Of a DNA stretch of 64,000 nucleotides, positions 1-9,798 are shown in pieces. The translations under genes and the position numbers were made by a program. Location: contig CAVYFY010000002.1 in NCBI GenBank assembly GCA_963767835.1, forward strand, positions 310,001-374,000, read 5' to 3'. Position 1 is the first letter of the stretch. Each line of letters opens with the position of its first letter. Under the pieces are notes generated by a model. It was not told where the DNA came from and did no database searches. It saw only the letters and a list, made by a program, of their open reading frames with translations. Origin of the DNA: SIAQ01 sp963767835. GTDB taxonomy: Bacteria > Planctomycetota > Planctomycetia > Gemmatales > Gemmataceae.

Positions 1-1622
1 GGATCAGATTCCCGTTGTCTATGTCAATGCCGAAGTCAAATGGCTGGCCTCCTCCATCAGCGCTACCGGGCAACGCGGAATTGTTCCCGGAGATGATGTT
101 GCGATCCGCAGGCGCGATGCCTCCGATCGTGTTGCCGGTAGAGAGGTTCGCCCCGTTGGAATTGGTTACAATACCAATGTTATTCGCCGCCGCAGTTTGT
201 CCGGTAACGTCCGTGCCAATGAAGTTGCCCGCCACGATGTCGTTGCCCTGAAGATTCAGCACGATGGCGCTGCCATAGGCGAAGTTATCAATTACCAACC
301 CGCGCACCGTGCTGTTGCCGCCCGCGATCACCAGGCCGTCTACCGCGCCCGCCAGGCTGCCATCCAACACGATCTTGAGTACCGCGTTATCGCCGATGGC
401 CAGCGTGTTGGGACTCGCTCCGGACTCAGTGTAACCGTCGATGATTGCAGTGTCAGTAAGGATGGGCAGGGCGGAAAGGGGTTTGATGCTGAAAGCACCC
501 GTGCCGCTTTGATAACCGGGGTCGGTCGTTGGGATGTCGAAGGCGATAAAGTCCGGATTGGCCGCCGTGCCGTAGGCAAGCGTGTTGGCGTCGTAGATCG
601 CTTCCCGCAGCGAACCGACGCCGCTGTCATTGGTGTTGGTTACCAGGTAACTTCCTACCACCAGGTCTTTGGAGAATTCAGACGTGTCACCGCTGGTCAG
701 ATTGGTGGCCGTCGCGGAGATGAAATAGCCCCGCGGAACCACAGTGGTGAACGTGGCCGTGAAGCTGGCGTAGCCGCTGGCGTTGGTGCTGACCGTGGCG
801 AAACCGAGGTAGGTTTGGCCCTGACCGGATCCGCTCAGATCCATGGCGGCGTTGGCGAAGCATTCCACACGGAACGTCGTGCTGGCCGCGCTTTGGAACG
901 TACTGGAGATGATCGTGCCACTGCTGGAGGACACTGAGGTGAGGACGGGGGACCCTTGGTTGTTATTGGCGCTGTAAGTGCTATCCAAATCGATGCCCTG
1001 GCCGACGTTCTCGAAGCTCGGGTTGCCTCCGTTGCTGTAAATGGAGTTACCGAGGATGCTGTTGCCGGTGCCGCCTTCAACGAAAACTCCGGGGCCATAG
1101 CTGCCGGCGATGATATTACCGGCCCCGGGTTGCGTACCACCAATGGTGTTGTTAAAAGAGTAGATAAAGATGCCGGGGCCGCCATTACCCAGGAGGACGG
1201 TACCTGTCTTGTCGGTGCCGATAAAGTTGCCTTGGACAACGTTGTCCATTGCCCCGGACGGGATGAGGCCTGGTGTATCATTGCCGATAAAAACGTTGCC
1301 ATAGCCGGAAATTACGTTCGCCGCGCCTGGGAGAGTTCCTCCAATGGTGTTGTCATAGGCGGCGTTAGCGATCTGGACGCCCGAGCTACCCAGCACCTGC
1401 GTGCCAGTGACATCAGTTCCGATGTAGTTGCCCAGGACGGTATTACCAAAAGGGCTGCTGGCAGTTGGACCGGAAGTTGGACCGGCCAGGTTGTCGGAAA
1501 TTAGAATCGATCGCGGGGTTCCTGGAGCATAGGCATCGCTGATGATATTTCGCGCCCCAGCCGTGGTTCCACCGATCGTATTGGACTCGCCAAAGGCGGC
1601 AATAACGATGTCGAGCTGCGCA
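1..1622 (-). CDS. C-terminal continuation of the giant beta-helix surface protein (after a frameshift; runs off the window)
   Basis: This minus-strand frame stays open from about 1622 to the window edge and carries on the repeat pattern of the upstream part of the same gene (NTIGGT and GNFIGTD/V-TG motifs about every 40-50 residues). It holds a third copy of the module header, V-T-N-T-N-D-S-G-V-G-S-L-R, near 600-660. Upstream of the shift the gene is read in the frame that stops at 1443; a one-base shift near 1615-1625 joins the two. No stop is seen in the frame, so a sequencing indel is more likely than decay. The true C-terminus lies outside the window. Likely a secreted or surface right-handed parallel beta-helix; its ligand cannot be inferred. 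Confidence 0.6.
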
Positions 1623-4600
1623 GCCCAGGCCCACAGACCCGGTGATGTCGGTTCCAAAGTAATTGCCCTGCACGAGATTGCCTTGCGCGACACCGGGTCC
1701 TTGGCCCCCGATCAAAATACCGAAATTGGAATTGGCGTTGGAGTTGGCCGAAATTACATTTCTGGCCCCGGCAGTGGTCCCGCCAACGGAGTTGTTGCTG
1801 CCAGTGATCTCTAATCCCGAGCCGTTGCCGAGAGCAGCCAGACCGGTGGCGGTGGTACCGATCAAGTTGCCGGCAACCTGATCCTCGTTATCCATCATAA
1901 TTATCGCCCAATTGGCGTTCCCGGAGATCAGATTCCCCGCCCCGGCTGCAGTGCCTCCGATCGTGTTATTCGAACGGGCGAGTTCTTCATCAATTCCATT
2001 TCCGTTAGGCAAGGCGGTTGTGCCATTCTTGTTGGTGCCGATGTAATTGCCCTCCATGACGTTGCCGCTGCTGCCCACGCCAATGCCGACGTCGTTCCCC
2101 GAGATGATATTCCGGTCCGCGGGCGAGGTTCCCCCAATGGTGTTGTCCCCCGAATCAAGGCCAATTCCATTTCTATTCGGCGCAGCAGAAAGGCCGGTAT
2201 TGTCGGTGCCGATGAAATTGCCAACTACCCGGTCGTTGCCGCTGTCGTCCAATTCGATCCCGCTATTTACGCCGAAGTTGTCAATCACCAAGCCGCGCAC
2301 CGTGCTGTTGCTGCTCGAAATCACCAGGCCGTACGGCGCCGCTCCAGCTTGGCTGCCGTCCAACACAATAATGACGACCGCGTTGTCGCCGATGGTCAGC
2401 GTGTTGGGACTTGCTCCGGGTTGAGTGTAGCCGTCGATGATGACCGTGTCGGTAATGGTGGGCAGGGCGGAGAGGGGTTCGATGGTGAAGGCACCTGTCG
2501 TGCTGCTGTACGCTGGGTCGGTCGTGGGGATATCGAACTGAATCTGGTCCGGGTTGGCCGCCGTGCCGGTGCTCAGAGTATTGGCGTCCAGGATGGCTGC
2601 CCGCAGCGAACCGACGCCGCTGTCGTTGGTGTCGGTTACCAGGAAACATCCAACCACCAAATCTTTGGAGAACTCAGAGGTGTCGCCAGTGGACAGGTTG
2701 GTGGCCGTCGCGGAGATGAAATACCCCTTGGGAACCACTGTGGTGAACGTGGCCGAGACGCTGGCGTAGCCGCTGGCGTTGGTGCTGACCGTGGCGAAGC
2801 CGATAAAGGTTTGGCCCTGACCGGATCCGCTCAGATCCATGGCGGCGTTGGCGAAGTATTCCACACGGAACGTCGTGCTGGCCACGCTTTGCAGAGTGCC
2901 GCTGATGGTCGTGCCGCTCGTGGAACTGGATACACTGGTGAGGACGGGGGCCGCCTGAGTGTTGTTGGCGTTATTGGCGCTGTTCAGAAGAATCCCTGGG
3001 CTGCCGTTGGAGAAGAGGGAGTTGCCAAGCATGCTGTTGCCAGTGCCGGAGTCAACGTTCACACCGTTGGTTGTGTTGAAAGCGATGATGTTGCTGGCGC
3101 TCGAGGTTGTGCCGCCGATGGTGTTGTTGTTGCCATCGATTTCGATGCCCTGCGTATTTCCTGCGTTCAGCTGACCGGTCGCGTCGGTGCCGATGAAGTT
3201 GCCCTGGACCAGATTGTTATTGGCCCCGGCCGGAAAGACGATACCGACGTCGTTCCCATCAATCACGTTACCAGCGCCAGGGCTTGTCCCGCCAATTGTG
3301 TTGTCATCGGTCGTCAAGTTGCTAGGAACAAAATAAATGCCATAACTGTTGTTGCGAATCGTGTTGCCCTGAATCTGGTTGCCAGTGGCAGCGACCGGTC
3401 CGAGGCCAAGAATGGAAATGCCAAAACCGGTGTCACTAATGACATTCCCAGCGCCGGGTCCTGTCCCACCGATGAGGTTGTCACCGCCCCAGAGGCTGAT
3501 TCCAGCGACCTCTTCACTGCCCAATGGGGGAAGTGGAGCGCCGTTGATGTTTTGACCGAACGCGTTTCCCTGGATCACGTTGCCGGCGCCATTCTCAATC
3601 GAGATACCGTAGACGTTGCCGGCGATTAGGTTGCCCATGCCGGGGGTTGTACCACCGAAGGTGTTATCGCTTCCACCAAGAACGCCGTATTCGGTGTCGC
3701 CAATGGCGAAGGTCCCTGTGGCATCGGTGCCAATGAAATTGCCCAGGACAACGGCACCGGATCCGCCAGCTTCTACGCCGGCGCTAGCGTTTCCTGAAAT
3801 GACATTGACTGCGCCAACAGACGTGCCGCCGATAATATTGTCAACCCCGCCGATTTGGACGCCATAAGTTAAGTTACCCAAGGCGGCGGCACCGTTGGCC
3901 GTTGTGCCAATGTAATTGCCGAGAAGGACGTTGCCGTTACCGCCCTCGTAGACGCCAGCGTAATTGTTGCCGGAGATTATGTTTCGTGCTGCTGGCGAGG
4001 TACCACCAACGGTGTTGTTGACACTTTCAGTGTCTATGGCATAAAGATTACCGAGGGCAGTGGTACCGGTTACATCCGTGCCGAGGAAATTGCCGACCAC
4101 AACGTCGTTGCCATTGCCCGCTACTTCGATCCCGTAACCGAAGGCAAAATTGTCGATCACCAACCCGCGAACCGTGCTGTTGCCTCCGCCGATCACCAGG
4201 CCGTCAACAGAACCCGCCTGGCTGCCGTTCAACACAATCTTGAGGACCGCGTTATCGCCGATGGCCAGGGTGTTAGGACTGGCCCCAGGTTGTGTGTAAC
4301 CGTCGAGGAAGATGGTGTCGGTAATTGTGGGCAGGACGGAGAGAGGCTGGATCGTGAAGGACCCGGTTCCGCTCTGATAACCAGGATCGGTGGTGGGGAT
4401 GCTAAACTGGATTAGGTCCGGATTGGCCGTCGAGCCGGTGCCAGCCGCGTCGGCATCGACGATGGCTTGCCGGAGAGTACCGGTGCCGCCGCCAGGTGTA
4501 GGATTCACCCCGCCATTGTCGCCGGTGTTGGTCACCACGTAGGTCGACGGTAGGACGCGGTCTTCCAGGACTTCGACGCGCGGCCTGGCACCGGGCGTGG

Positions 4601-4676
4601 CCTGACGACGCGACCGGGCGGTTTGGCGTTTGGTGAGGTTCAAATGTAGCCGCTGCAGCCAAAGGGGAGTCGGCAT
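1443..4676 (-). CDS. Giant secreted beta-helix repeat protein, N-terminal part
   Basis: Large extracellular protein built of beta-helix repeats. The start at 4676 is preferred over the longer frame to 4802: it has a GGAG about ten bases upstream and places the planctomycete N-terminal signature (V-L-E-D-R-V-L-P-S) about 35-45 residues in. Next comes a CSLREA-like header (V-V-T-N-T-G-D-N then T-L-R-Q-A-I-V-D-A-D), followed by many turns with NTIGGT, NVISGN and GNFIGTDxTG. A second header (V-T-D-T-N-D-S-G-V-G-S-L-R) lies near 2590-2650. Coding sense is lost after about 1620, where the last 60 or so codons to 1443 are out of frame; see the continuation at 1-1622. Members of this fold act as adhesins or carbohydrate-active surface proteins, but no catalytic site is visible. 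It lies 215 bases downstream of the kinase gene on the same strand. Confidence 0.8.
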   Translation of the reverse strand: MPTPLWLQRLHLNLTKRQTARSRRQATPGARPRVEVLEDRVLPSTYVVTNTGDNGGVNPTPGGGTGTLRQAIVDADAAGTGSTANPDLIQFSIPTTDPGYQSGTGSFTIQPLSVLPTITDTIFLDGYTQPGASPNTLAIGDNAVLKIVLNGSQAGSVDGLVIGGGNSTVRGLVIDNFAFGYGIEVAGNGNDVVVGNFLGTDVTGTTALGNLYAIDTESVNNTVGGTSPAARNIISGNNYAGVYEGGNGNVLLGNYIGTTANGAAALGNLTYGVQIGGVDNIIGGTSVGAVNVISGNASAGVEAGGSGAVVLGNFIGTDATGTFAIGDTEYGVLGGSDNTFGGTTPGMGNLIAGNVYGISIENGAGNVIQGNAFGQNINGAPLPPLGSEEVAGISLWGGDNLIGGTGPGAGNVISDTGFGISILGLGPVAATGNQIQGNTIRNNSYGIYFVPSNLTTDDNTIGGTSPGAGNVIDGNDVGIVFPAGANNNLVQGNFIGTDATGQLNAGNTQGIEIDGNNNTIGGTTSSASNIIAFNTTNGVNVDSGTGNSMLGNSLFSNGSPGILLNSANNANNTQAAPVLTSVSSSTSGTTISGTLQSVASTTFRVEYFANAAMDLSGSGQGQTFIGFATVSTNASGYASVSATFTTVVPKGYFISATATNLSTGDTSEFSKDLVVGCFLVTDTNDSGVGSLRAAILDANTLSTGTAANPDQIQFDIPTTDPAYSSTTGAFTIEPLSALPTITDTVIIDGYTQPGASPNTLTIGDNAVVIIVLDGSQAGAAPYGLVISSSNSTVRGLVIDNFGVNSGIELDDSGNDRVVGNFIGTDNTGLSAAPNRNGIGLDSGDNTIGGTSPADRNIISGNDVGIGVGSSGNVMEGNYIGTNKNGTTALPNGNGIDEELARSNNTIGGTAAGAGNLISGNANWAIIMMDNEDQVAGNLIGTTATGLAALGNGSGLEITGSNNSVGGTTAGARNVISANSNANSNFGILIGGQGPGVAQGNLVQGNYFGTDITGSVGLGCAARHRYCRLWRVQYDRWNHGWGAKYHQRCLCSRNPAIDSNFRQPGRSNFRSNCQQPFW

Positions 4677-4891
4677 GGGTGAAAATCTCCAATATCGAAA
4701 TCGGTCCGCGCCTGAAATGGCGCAGCAGAATCCCCAGGGCGCAGACCGAGCGCCGGGCGCTGCGTGGGCCGGTGAGTGCTTTGCTTGGCGGCGACGACTC
4801 ACCGGCTACTTTTGCTTGCGTCGTGTTGTTCGGTGCTACAGGTTTCCCTTGTTCAGGGGAATGGGGCTATGCGTCCAGAAAGTTAGAGCAC

Positions 4892-7800
4892 TTAGCGTCT
4901 GTCCTTTACTTTGCCAGCCTCCAACCCCGCCAGCAGCTTTTGGAAGTCCGCACGGTTGCGAAGGACATCGAGATCGGCATCCTGCTTCATGCGGGCGAAG
5001 CCCTTGTAGCCAGCGGCGACGGCTTGGGTGAGCCAGACCATGGCGCGGTCTGCTTCGACGGAGGTATCTTCCGCGACTTTCGGGGACTGGTCGGAGGCGC
5101 GAAGGACGGCAGCGGTGACGGCCCGCATGCAGGCGGCGTCGTAGAGACTATCGGCGTCGCTACGCTTTAGATTTTCCCACAATTCGGCCGTAGCCCGGCA
5201 GCCGGCGACGTCTTTGGTGTTCTGAAAGTGACGCAGGCGAAGGTCCACCATATCCAGAATTAAGCGTGGAGGGATTGCCTGGCCAGCGAGCTGCTTGAAG
5301 AACTCGTCGATTACCGGCACGCCATCCGCTCTACGATCGAGCCTGCCCAGGGTTCGGACCAAGTTCGCCATGATTATTAGTGTCTCAGCGTTGTTGGGTC
5401 CCAGCCTAACTCTTTCAAGCGGCAGTATTTCTTCCCAGAGCTTGAGGGCATCCGCGTTTCGGCCCAGGGCCCCGTAATTCATGGCCAGGATGCGCATGCT
5501 CATCAGCGTCTTGAAATCGCTGGCGCCTAGCTTGAGTCTCTGGAGCTCCAGTGTTTCCTCGCGGAGCTTGAGGGCATCGGGATGCTTGGGGGGCACAGCG
5601 TAACTTCTGGCCAGGTTGTCCATGGTCAGAATCGTTTCGAGGTGATCGTTGCCGAGGGTGGTTTTCCGAAGATCGAGTGTCTCTTCAAAGAGCTTACGGG
5701 CTTCCGTGTGCTTGCCGAGGGCGGCGTAGCTGACGGCCAGGTTGTTCATGCCCGTTAGCGTCATGGGGTGGTTACGCGTGTACTTGGCTTCGAGGAGTGT
5801 CAGCGTCTCCGCGCGGAGCTTGAGAGCGTCTTGCTGCCGATTGAGGGCAGCATAGGAGTCGGCCAGGTTGTTCATGCTCATGAGGGTGTCAGGATGGTCA
5901 GGGTCGAGCCTTTCCCTCTGGATCCTGAGCGTATCCTGCCGAAGGTCAAGGGCTTCGCTGTCTCGTCCCAGCGCGGCGTAGCTGGTAGCCAGGTTGTGCA
6001 TGGTCTTGAGGATGTCGGGATGGCCAGGAGCGAGAGTGGCTTTCCGCACTTCCAACGTTTCCTTGTTGAGTTTGATCGCCTTCTCGTGAAGGTTTAATTC
6101 ACAGTAACAGGCCGCCAGGTTGCTCATGGTTACCGGTTGGTGAGGCCCGAATTTGGCCCTCTGCAAGGCAAGTGTCTGTTCGAACACCTCGCGGGCCTCA
6201 GGGAAGCGATGGAGCTGAGCGAGGCTGGTGCCGAGGCTGTTCATGGCCTGGAGCGTGTCGAAATCGTCAGGGCCCTGAGTTTTCTGGCGCAACGCCAACG
6301 TCTCCTTGCGAAGCCGGAGGGCCTCAAGATCCCGACCAAGGGCGGCGTAGCTGTTGGCCAGGTTGCTCATGCTAGCCAATGTGTGGGCGTGCTCGGGACC
6401 CCGGTGCTTAAGGAAAAGTGATCGGGCCGCCTCGAACTGCTCGGACGCCACTTTCGCGTCTCCCAGTTCCAAGAACGAGATGCCCATCGTCAGCCGTAGC
6501 CGGGCTTCAATGAGGGGTTGGTCCTTGAAGCTTGTTTCGAGAAAGGGAAGGGCCTCTTGAACCGCTTGACGCAGCGTGACCTTGTTGCCCAGACCCTGCC
6601 CCTCGGGCCGGGCTGCGGAGAAGATCCTGTCCTCGACGAAGTCCAACACCGCCCTGGTTTCTACCGCGCGCGCCTTGGCCTCTATGGTCGATTGCTCCAT
6701 TGCCATGAGGGCTTCCGCGGTCTTCTGCTCCTTTTGCCAGATCACCGCCAGGCCGGTCGCGAGTCCAGCCACCAGGATAGCGACGAGGAGCGCAGCCGTA
6801 CCGGTCAGGCTCGCGACCAGGGGGTTCCGCCGGCACCAGCGCCACAGGCGAGCTGGTCGGCCAAGGGGTCGCGCCAGGATCGGCTCCCCTGCGAGGTAAC
6901 GCTCCAGGTCGCCCGCCAACTCCACAGCAGAGGGGTAGCGGTGCTCCGCCTCCTTGCGCAAACACTTCAGAGTGATGGTTGCCAGGTCGCGATCGACCCG
7001 CGGGTTGACGGCACTGGGGGATGGCGGCTCCTGCTCGCGAACCTGGCGAAGGGTTTCCAGGACGTCATGGCCCCGAAAAGGCGGCTGGCCCGTGAGCATG
7101 GCGTACAGGACCGCACCCAGGCCATAAACATCCGTTGCTGTCGTGATCGAGCCCCGGGTCCCGGAGGCCTGTTCGGGAGCCATGTAGCTCGGAGTCCCAA
7201 TGATCGCCCCCGATTGGGTCAAGCTGGCATCAGGCTCTACCCGGCGGGCCAGACCAAAGTCGCTCACATGGGGATGGCCTTCCGCGTCGAGCAGGATGTT
7301 TCCGGGTTTCAGGTCGCGGTGCAGGACGCCACGCTGGTGGGCGTGGTGGACGGCGCGGGCAATGCAGGCAACCAGTTTGGCGGCCCCTCGAGGATTGCTC
7401 TGAAACCGTGGCAAGTGGTCACTCAACCTTCCGCCGTCCATTAATTTCATGCTAAAGAAAAGTTGGCCTTCCACCTCACCCACATCGTAAATGGGAACGA
7501 TGTGCGGATGGTCGAGGGCGGCCACCAGCTCGGCCTCGTTACGGAAGCGGCGGACTTCGTCCACTGAGGCCTGACGACCAGCCCAGATTGCTTTCAAGGC
7601 GACCAGGCGGTTGGCCCCCTTTTGGCGGGCCCGATAAACCACGCCCATGCCGCCGCGGCCTACCTCGCCGAGCAACTCATAGTCGGTAAAACCAAGGGGC
7701 AACCTTTTGGACGTTTCAAGATCCACCGGGGCGTCGTCGTGTGCCGCCTTGACGGCCGCGCGGAGGGTGTCGGTCCACCGGCCGACCTGCTGTTGATCGG

Positions 7801-7957
7801 CGAAGAAGGCCTGCAATTCAGCCTGGAGATCCGGATACTTTTGAAGCCATTGGTGCGGGTCGGGCGCCGATCCTTCCTCGGCCGCTTCGAGGTAGGCGAC
7901 GACCGCCTCATCCAGCCTGGCTTCGCGTTCGGCGTTCCTAACTTGAGTGTCCTTCAT
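4892..7957 (-). CDS. Membrane Ser/Thr protein kinase with C-terminal TPR array
   Basis: Protein of 1021 residues. Residues 1-85 are an acidic helical leader. The Hanks-type kinase domain spans about 90-365: glycine loop GxGGMG near 99-105, VALK lysine K122, HRDLKPGN with D215, DFG D233 and APE near 260-262. All key residues are present. A transmembrane helix at about 381-407 separates it from a coiled region and roughly nine 42-residue kinesin-light-chain-type TPRs (repeated NNLA-SYAALG and P-D-TL motifs), probably a periplasmic or cell-surface sensing or scaffold part. The start at 7957 is chosen because the longer frame to 8302 runs through the sigma-factor gene out of frame. It overlaps the 3' end of that gene by 20 bases, so the two are translationally coupled, as in the planctomycete ECF-STK groups, where the kinase is thought to control the sigma factor. 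Confidence 0.9.
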   Translation of the reverse strand: MKDTQVRNAEREARLDEAVVAYLEAAEEGSAPDPHQWLQKYPDLQAELQAFFADQQQVGRWTDTLRAAVKAAHDDAPVDLETSKRLPLGFTDYELLGEVGRGGMGVVYRARQKGANRLVALKAIWAGRQASVDEVRRFRNEAELVAALDHPHIVPIYDVGEVEGQLFFSMKLMDGGRLSDHLPRFQSNPRGAAKLVACIARAVHHAHQRGVLHRDLKPGNILLDAEGHPHVSDFGLARRVEPDASLTQSGAIIGTPSYMAPEQASGTRGSITTATDVYGLGAVLYAMLTGQPPFRGHDVLETLRQVREQEPPSPSAVNPRVDRDLATITLKCLRKEAEHRYPSAVELAGDLERYLAGEPILARPLGRPARLWRWCRRNPLVASLTGTAALLVAILVAGLATGLAVIWQKEQKTAEALMAMEQSTIEAKARAVETRAVLDFVEDRIFSAARPEGQGLGNKVTLRQAVQEALPFLETSFKDQPLIEARLRLTMGISFLELGDAKVASEQFEAARSLFLKHRGPEHAHTLASMSNLANSYAALGRDLEALRLRKETLALRQKTQGPDDFDTLQAMNSLGTSLAQLHRFPEAREVFEQTLALQRAKFGPHQPVTMSNLAACYCELNLHEKAIKLNKETLEVRKATLAPGHPDILKTMHNLATSYAALGRDSEALDLRQDTLRIQRERLDPDHPDTLMSMNNLADSYAALNRQQDALKLRAETLTLLEAKYTRNHPMTLTGMNNLAVSYAALGKHTEARKLFEETLDLRKTTLGNDHLETILTMDNLARSYAVPPKHPDALKLREETLELQRLKLGASDFKTLMSMRILAMNYGALGRNADALKLWEEILPLERVRLGPNNAETLIIMANLVRTLGRLDRRADGVPVIDEFFKQLAGQAIPPRLILDMVDLRLRHFQNTKDVAGCRATAELWENLKRSDADSLYDAACMRAVTAAVLRASDQSPKVAEDTSVEADRAMVWLTQAVAAGYKGFARMKQDADLDVLRNRADFQKLLAGLEAGKVKDRR

Positions 7958-8527
7958 GATGGCCTCCCGGGTTGGCCCCCAGCAACTCGCGTAATCGCCG
8001 CATCCCACGCCGAAGTAAGCCGCCGACAGCGGATTTGCTCCGGCCCATGTGCAAGGCCACCGCCTCGACGGAGTAGGAATGCAAGTGTTGCAACTCGACG
8101 GCGGTTCGCTGGTCCTCGGGAAGTTGGCCCAGCGCTTCGGCCAAACGCAGCAGGCGTCCCTCGCGGAACGAATCGCCGGAACTTGCCGATTCATCGGCTG
8201 CCAGCAACCGTTCCAGGCGGACCGAAGATTGCTCCATCTCCGCTTCCAGTGATCGCTCCAGGCCGATGTCGCGGGCGCCGGCGGAGAAACGGCGGACGGC
8301 ATCGATCAGCTGGGTCGCCAGGATCTGCCGCAGCCAGGCCAAGCGTTCCGCCTCGGTTTGGCCACGGTATTGCTCCTGGCGCTCATGGCGCGCAACAGCG
8401 TTTCCTGGACAACATCTGATGGATCCAACTTGCCGCGCAGTTTTGGATTGAGTTCCACCCGGGCGATCAGGTGCAAGTAGTCCCGATATTTTTCGATCGA
8501 GTCGTCGAAGCCCACAGACACAGTCAT
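7938..8527 (-). CDS. ECF RNA polymerase sigma factor (frameshifted)
   Basis: Reconstructed length about 196 residues, normal for an ECF factor. Region 2 is in the first frame from the ATG at 8527 (L-D-P-S-D-V-V-Q-E-T-L-L-R-A-M). Region 4 is in the second frame ending at 7938 (L-P-E-D-Q-R-T-A-V-E-L, then a helix-turn-helix with A-L-H-M-G-R-S-K-S-A-V). The frames join near 8376-8383 by one missing base, most simply a C in a GCC-CAG junction; the text then reads through without stops. The C-terminus overlaps the start of the kinase gene. ECF factors of this planctomycete type lack an anti-sigma gene and pair with an STK instead. If the indel is real, the sigma factor is dead and the kinase has lost its partner. 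Confidence 0.75.
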
Positions 8528-8711
8528 TATCGAGTCGCCTTATTATTCAGGACGGACAAGATGGAACGAATCGGTGGCGCCGGCGAAAATTATTTTCGTG
8601 ACGGTTCGAATTTCCGACCCTACAAGGTGGTGATGATTGTATTTTGAGGGGATTCCGCGAGGAACCCTCAGGAAAAATTGCTGCCGCCTTGAAAACAGAG
8701 GAGAATCCTGA

Positions 8712-8999
8712 TTACCGCCCTTTCATACCGGTATCGAGCCAATCGGTCACGAACATATGCCCGGGACCGGGAATACTGGGCTCCTCCACGATAATGTACA
8801 GAAGGCCGGGGATTTGGCCGCGTTTGCGTGTCTTGGCGTTGTTGGCAGCGGTGGGATGGGGCTTGGTCGCCGAGGAAGTTTCGGATATTTGTGCATAGAA
8901 ACGGCGTTCCAGTTCGCGGATTTCCCCTTGAAGACGTTGCACGTGTTCCTTCAAATCCGCTTCACGTTGGACGGCGCGGTGATGGAGGGCTCGCCGCAC
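8712..8999 (-). CDS. Small hypothetical protein with a coiled-coil N-terminus
   Basis: Ninety-five codons from a GTG. Residues about 12-35 form a charged amphipathic helix (L-K-E-H-V-Q-R-L-Q-G-E-I-R-E-L-E) that would make a coiled coil. The rest is hydrophilic, with a hydrophobic G-L-L-Y-I-I-V patch and a D-W-L-D near the end. The frame stays open upstream of the GTG into the GC-rich repeat region, so this may be the C-terminal end of a longer or decayed gene. I do not recognise a family. Existence is uncertain; codon use and the sensible C-terminus favour coding. Confidence 0.4.
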   Translation of the reverse strand: MRRALHHRAVQREADLKEHVQRLQGEIRELERRFYAQISETSSATKPHPTAANNAKTRKRGQIPGLLYIIVEEPSIPGPGHMFVTDWLDTGMKGR

Positions 9000-9780
9000 C
9001 GCGCCAGTCCGCTGCCGTTCCCGATCCAGAACCGTCGCCGTCGCCGCACCGATGCCGAGCCCGGACCGCGCTGCCGCCGGCCTCGGCGCCGCACCGATGC
9101 TGATTCCGCGCCCGTTCCGCCAGCCCGCCGCCGTTTCTGCTCCCTGACAGAGGGTGTCGCTCCAGCCAGCTTCGGCGCGGCACCGATGCCGACACCGCGC
9201 CCGGTCCGGAGTCGGCTCCGCGCTGCCGCCGCGCCGGACCGCCGTTTCTGCGCCAGGACCGGCGCCGTTCTGTCACTGCCAACGGGCCTGCGTTTGGCAC
9301 GCCAGCGTCGTTAATTAGTGGAGGCTCCCGATGTGCTCAGATCATCGACCGTTCTAATGTTCCGGTCGATGCACCAAACCATAACGCGGCTGCCATGGCA
9401 ATCCTCATTCACGGACAGGATCTTGCCGCGAAACGCACGCCCCAGGCGGACGAATTGGGACAGGCGGCGCAGGGAGCTTTCAGCGCGTTCGCGGTCTCGG
9501 CTGCTGGCACCGAATACGGGCACGGCGCTGGATCTCGGCCGGCACGATCGCCGGATCGTCGCTGCCGCTGGCCCCGGCGCCGCACCGATGCGGATGCCGG
9601 CCCCCGCCTCCCGTCGCCGAACCGTCGCTGTCGCCGTGCGCTGCCGCCGGCCCCACATCAATGCCGTCGCCGCGCCAGCCCGCCGCCGTTCCCGCGCCCG
9701 GACAGTTGTCGCTGCCGCCGGCCCCCGGCGCCTCGCTGATGCCGTCGCCGGATAATCCTATCCACAGGCAAACCAGCTGT
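8960..9780. repeat. Degenerate GC-rich repeat region between genes
   Basis: About 800 bases of very GC-rich, imperfectly repeated sequence. The words GGCGCCGCACCGATG and CCAGCCCGCCGCCGTT recur in both halves (near 9085/9570 and 9120/9672), separated by variants of GCGCTGCCGCCGG. Read on the minus strand, different frames give similar Gly/Ala-rich pieces (T-A-A-G-W-R then G-I-x-I/V-G), consistent with a decayed low-complexity coding repeat. No frame is convincing over its length, and the short ORFs here are treated as noise. Confidence 0.5.
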
Positions 9781-9798
9781 TCCACGACCGCTGATCAG

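Noticed and set aside
9311..9785. Several 100-140-codon ORFs in the GC-rich tract
   Set aside because: Low-complexity Arg/Pro or Gly/Ala readings in all frames; no protein-like pattern.
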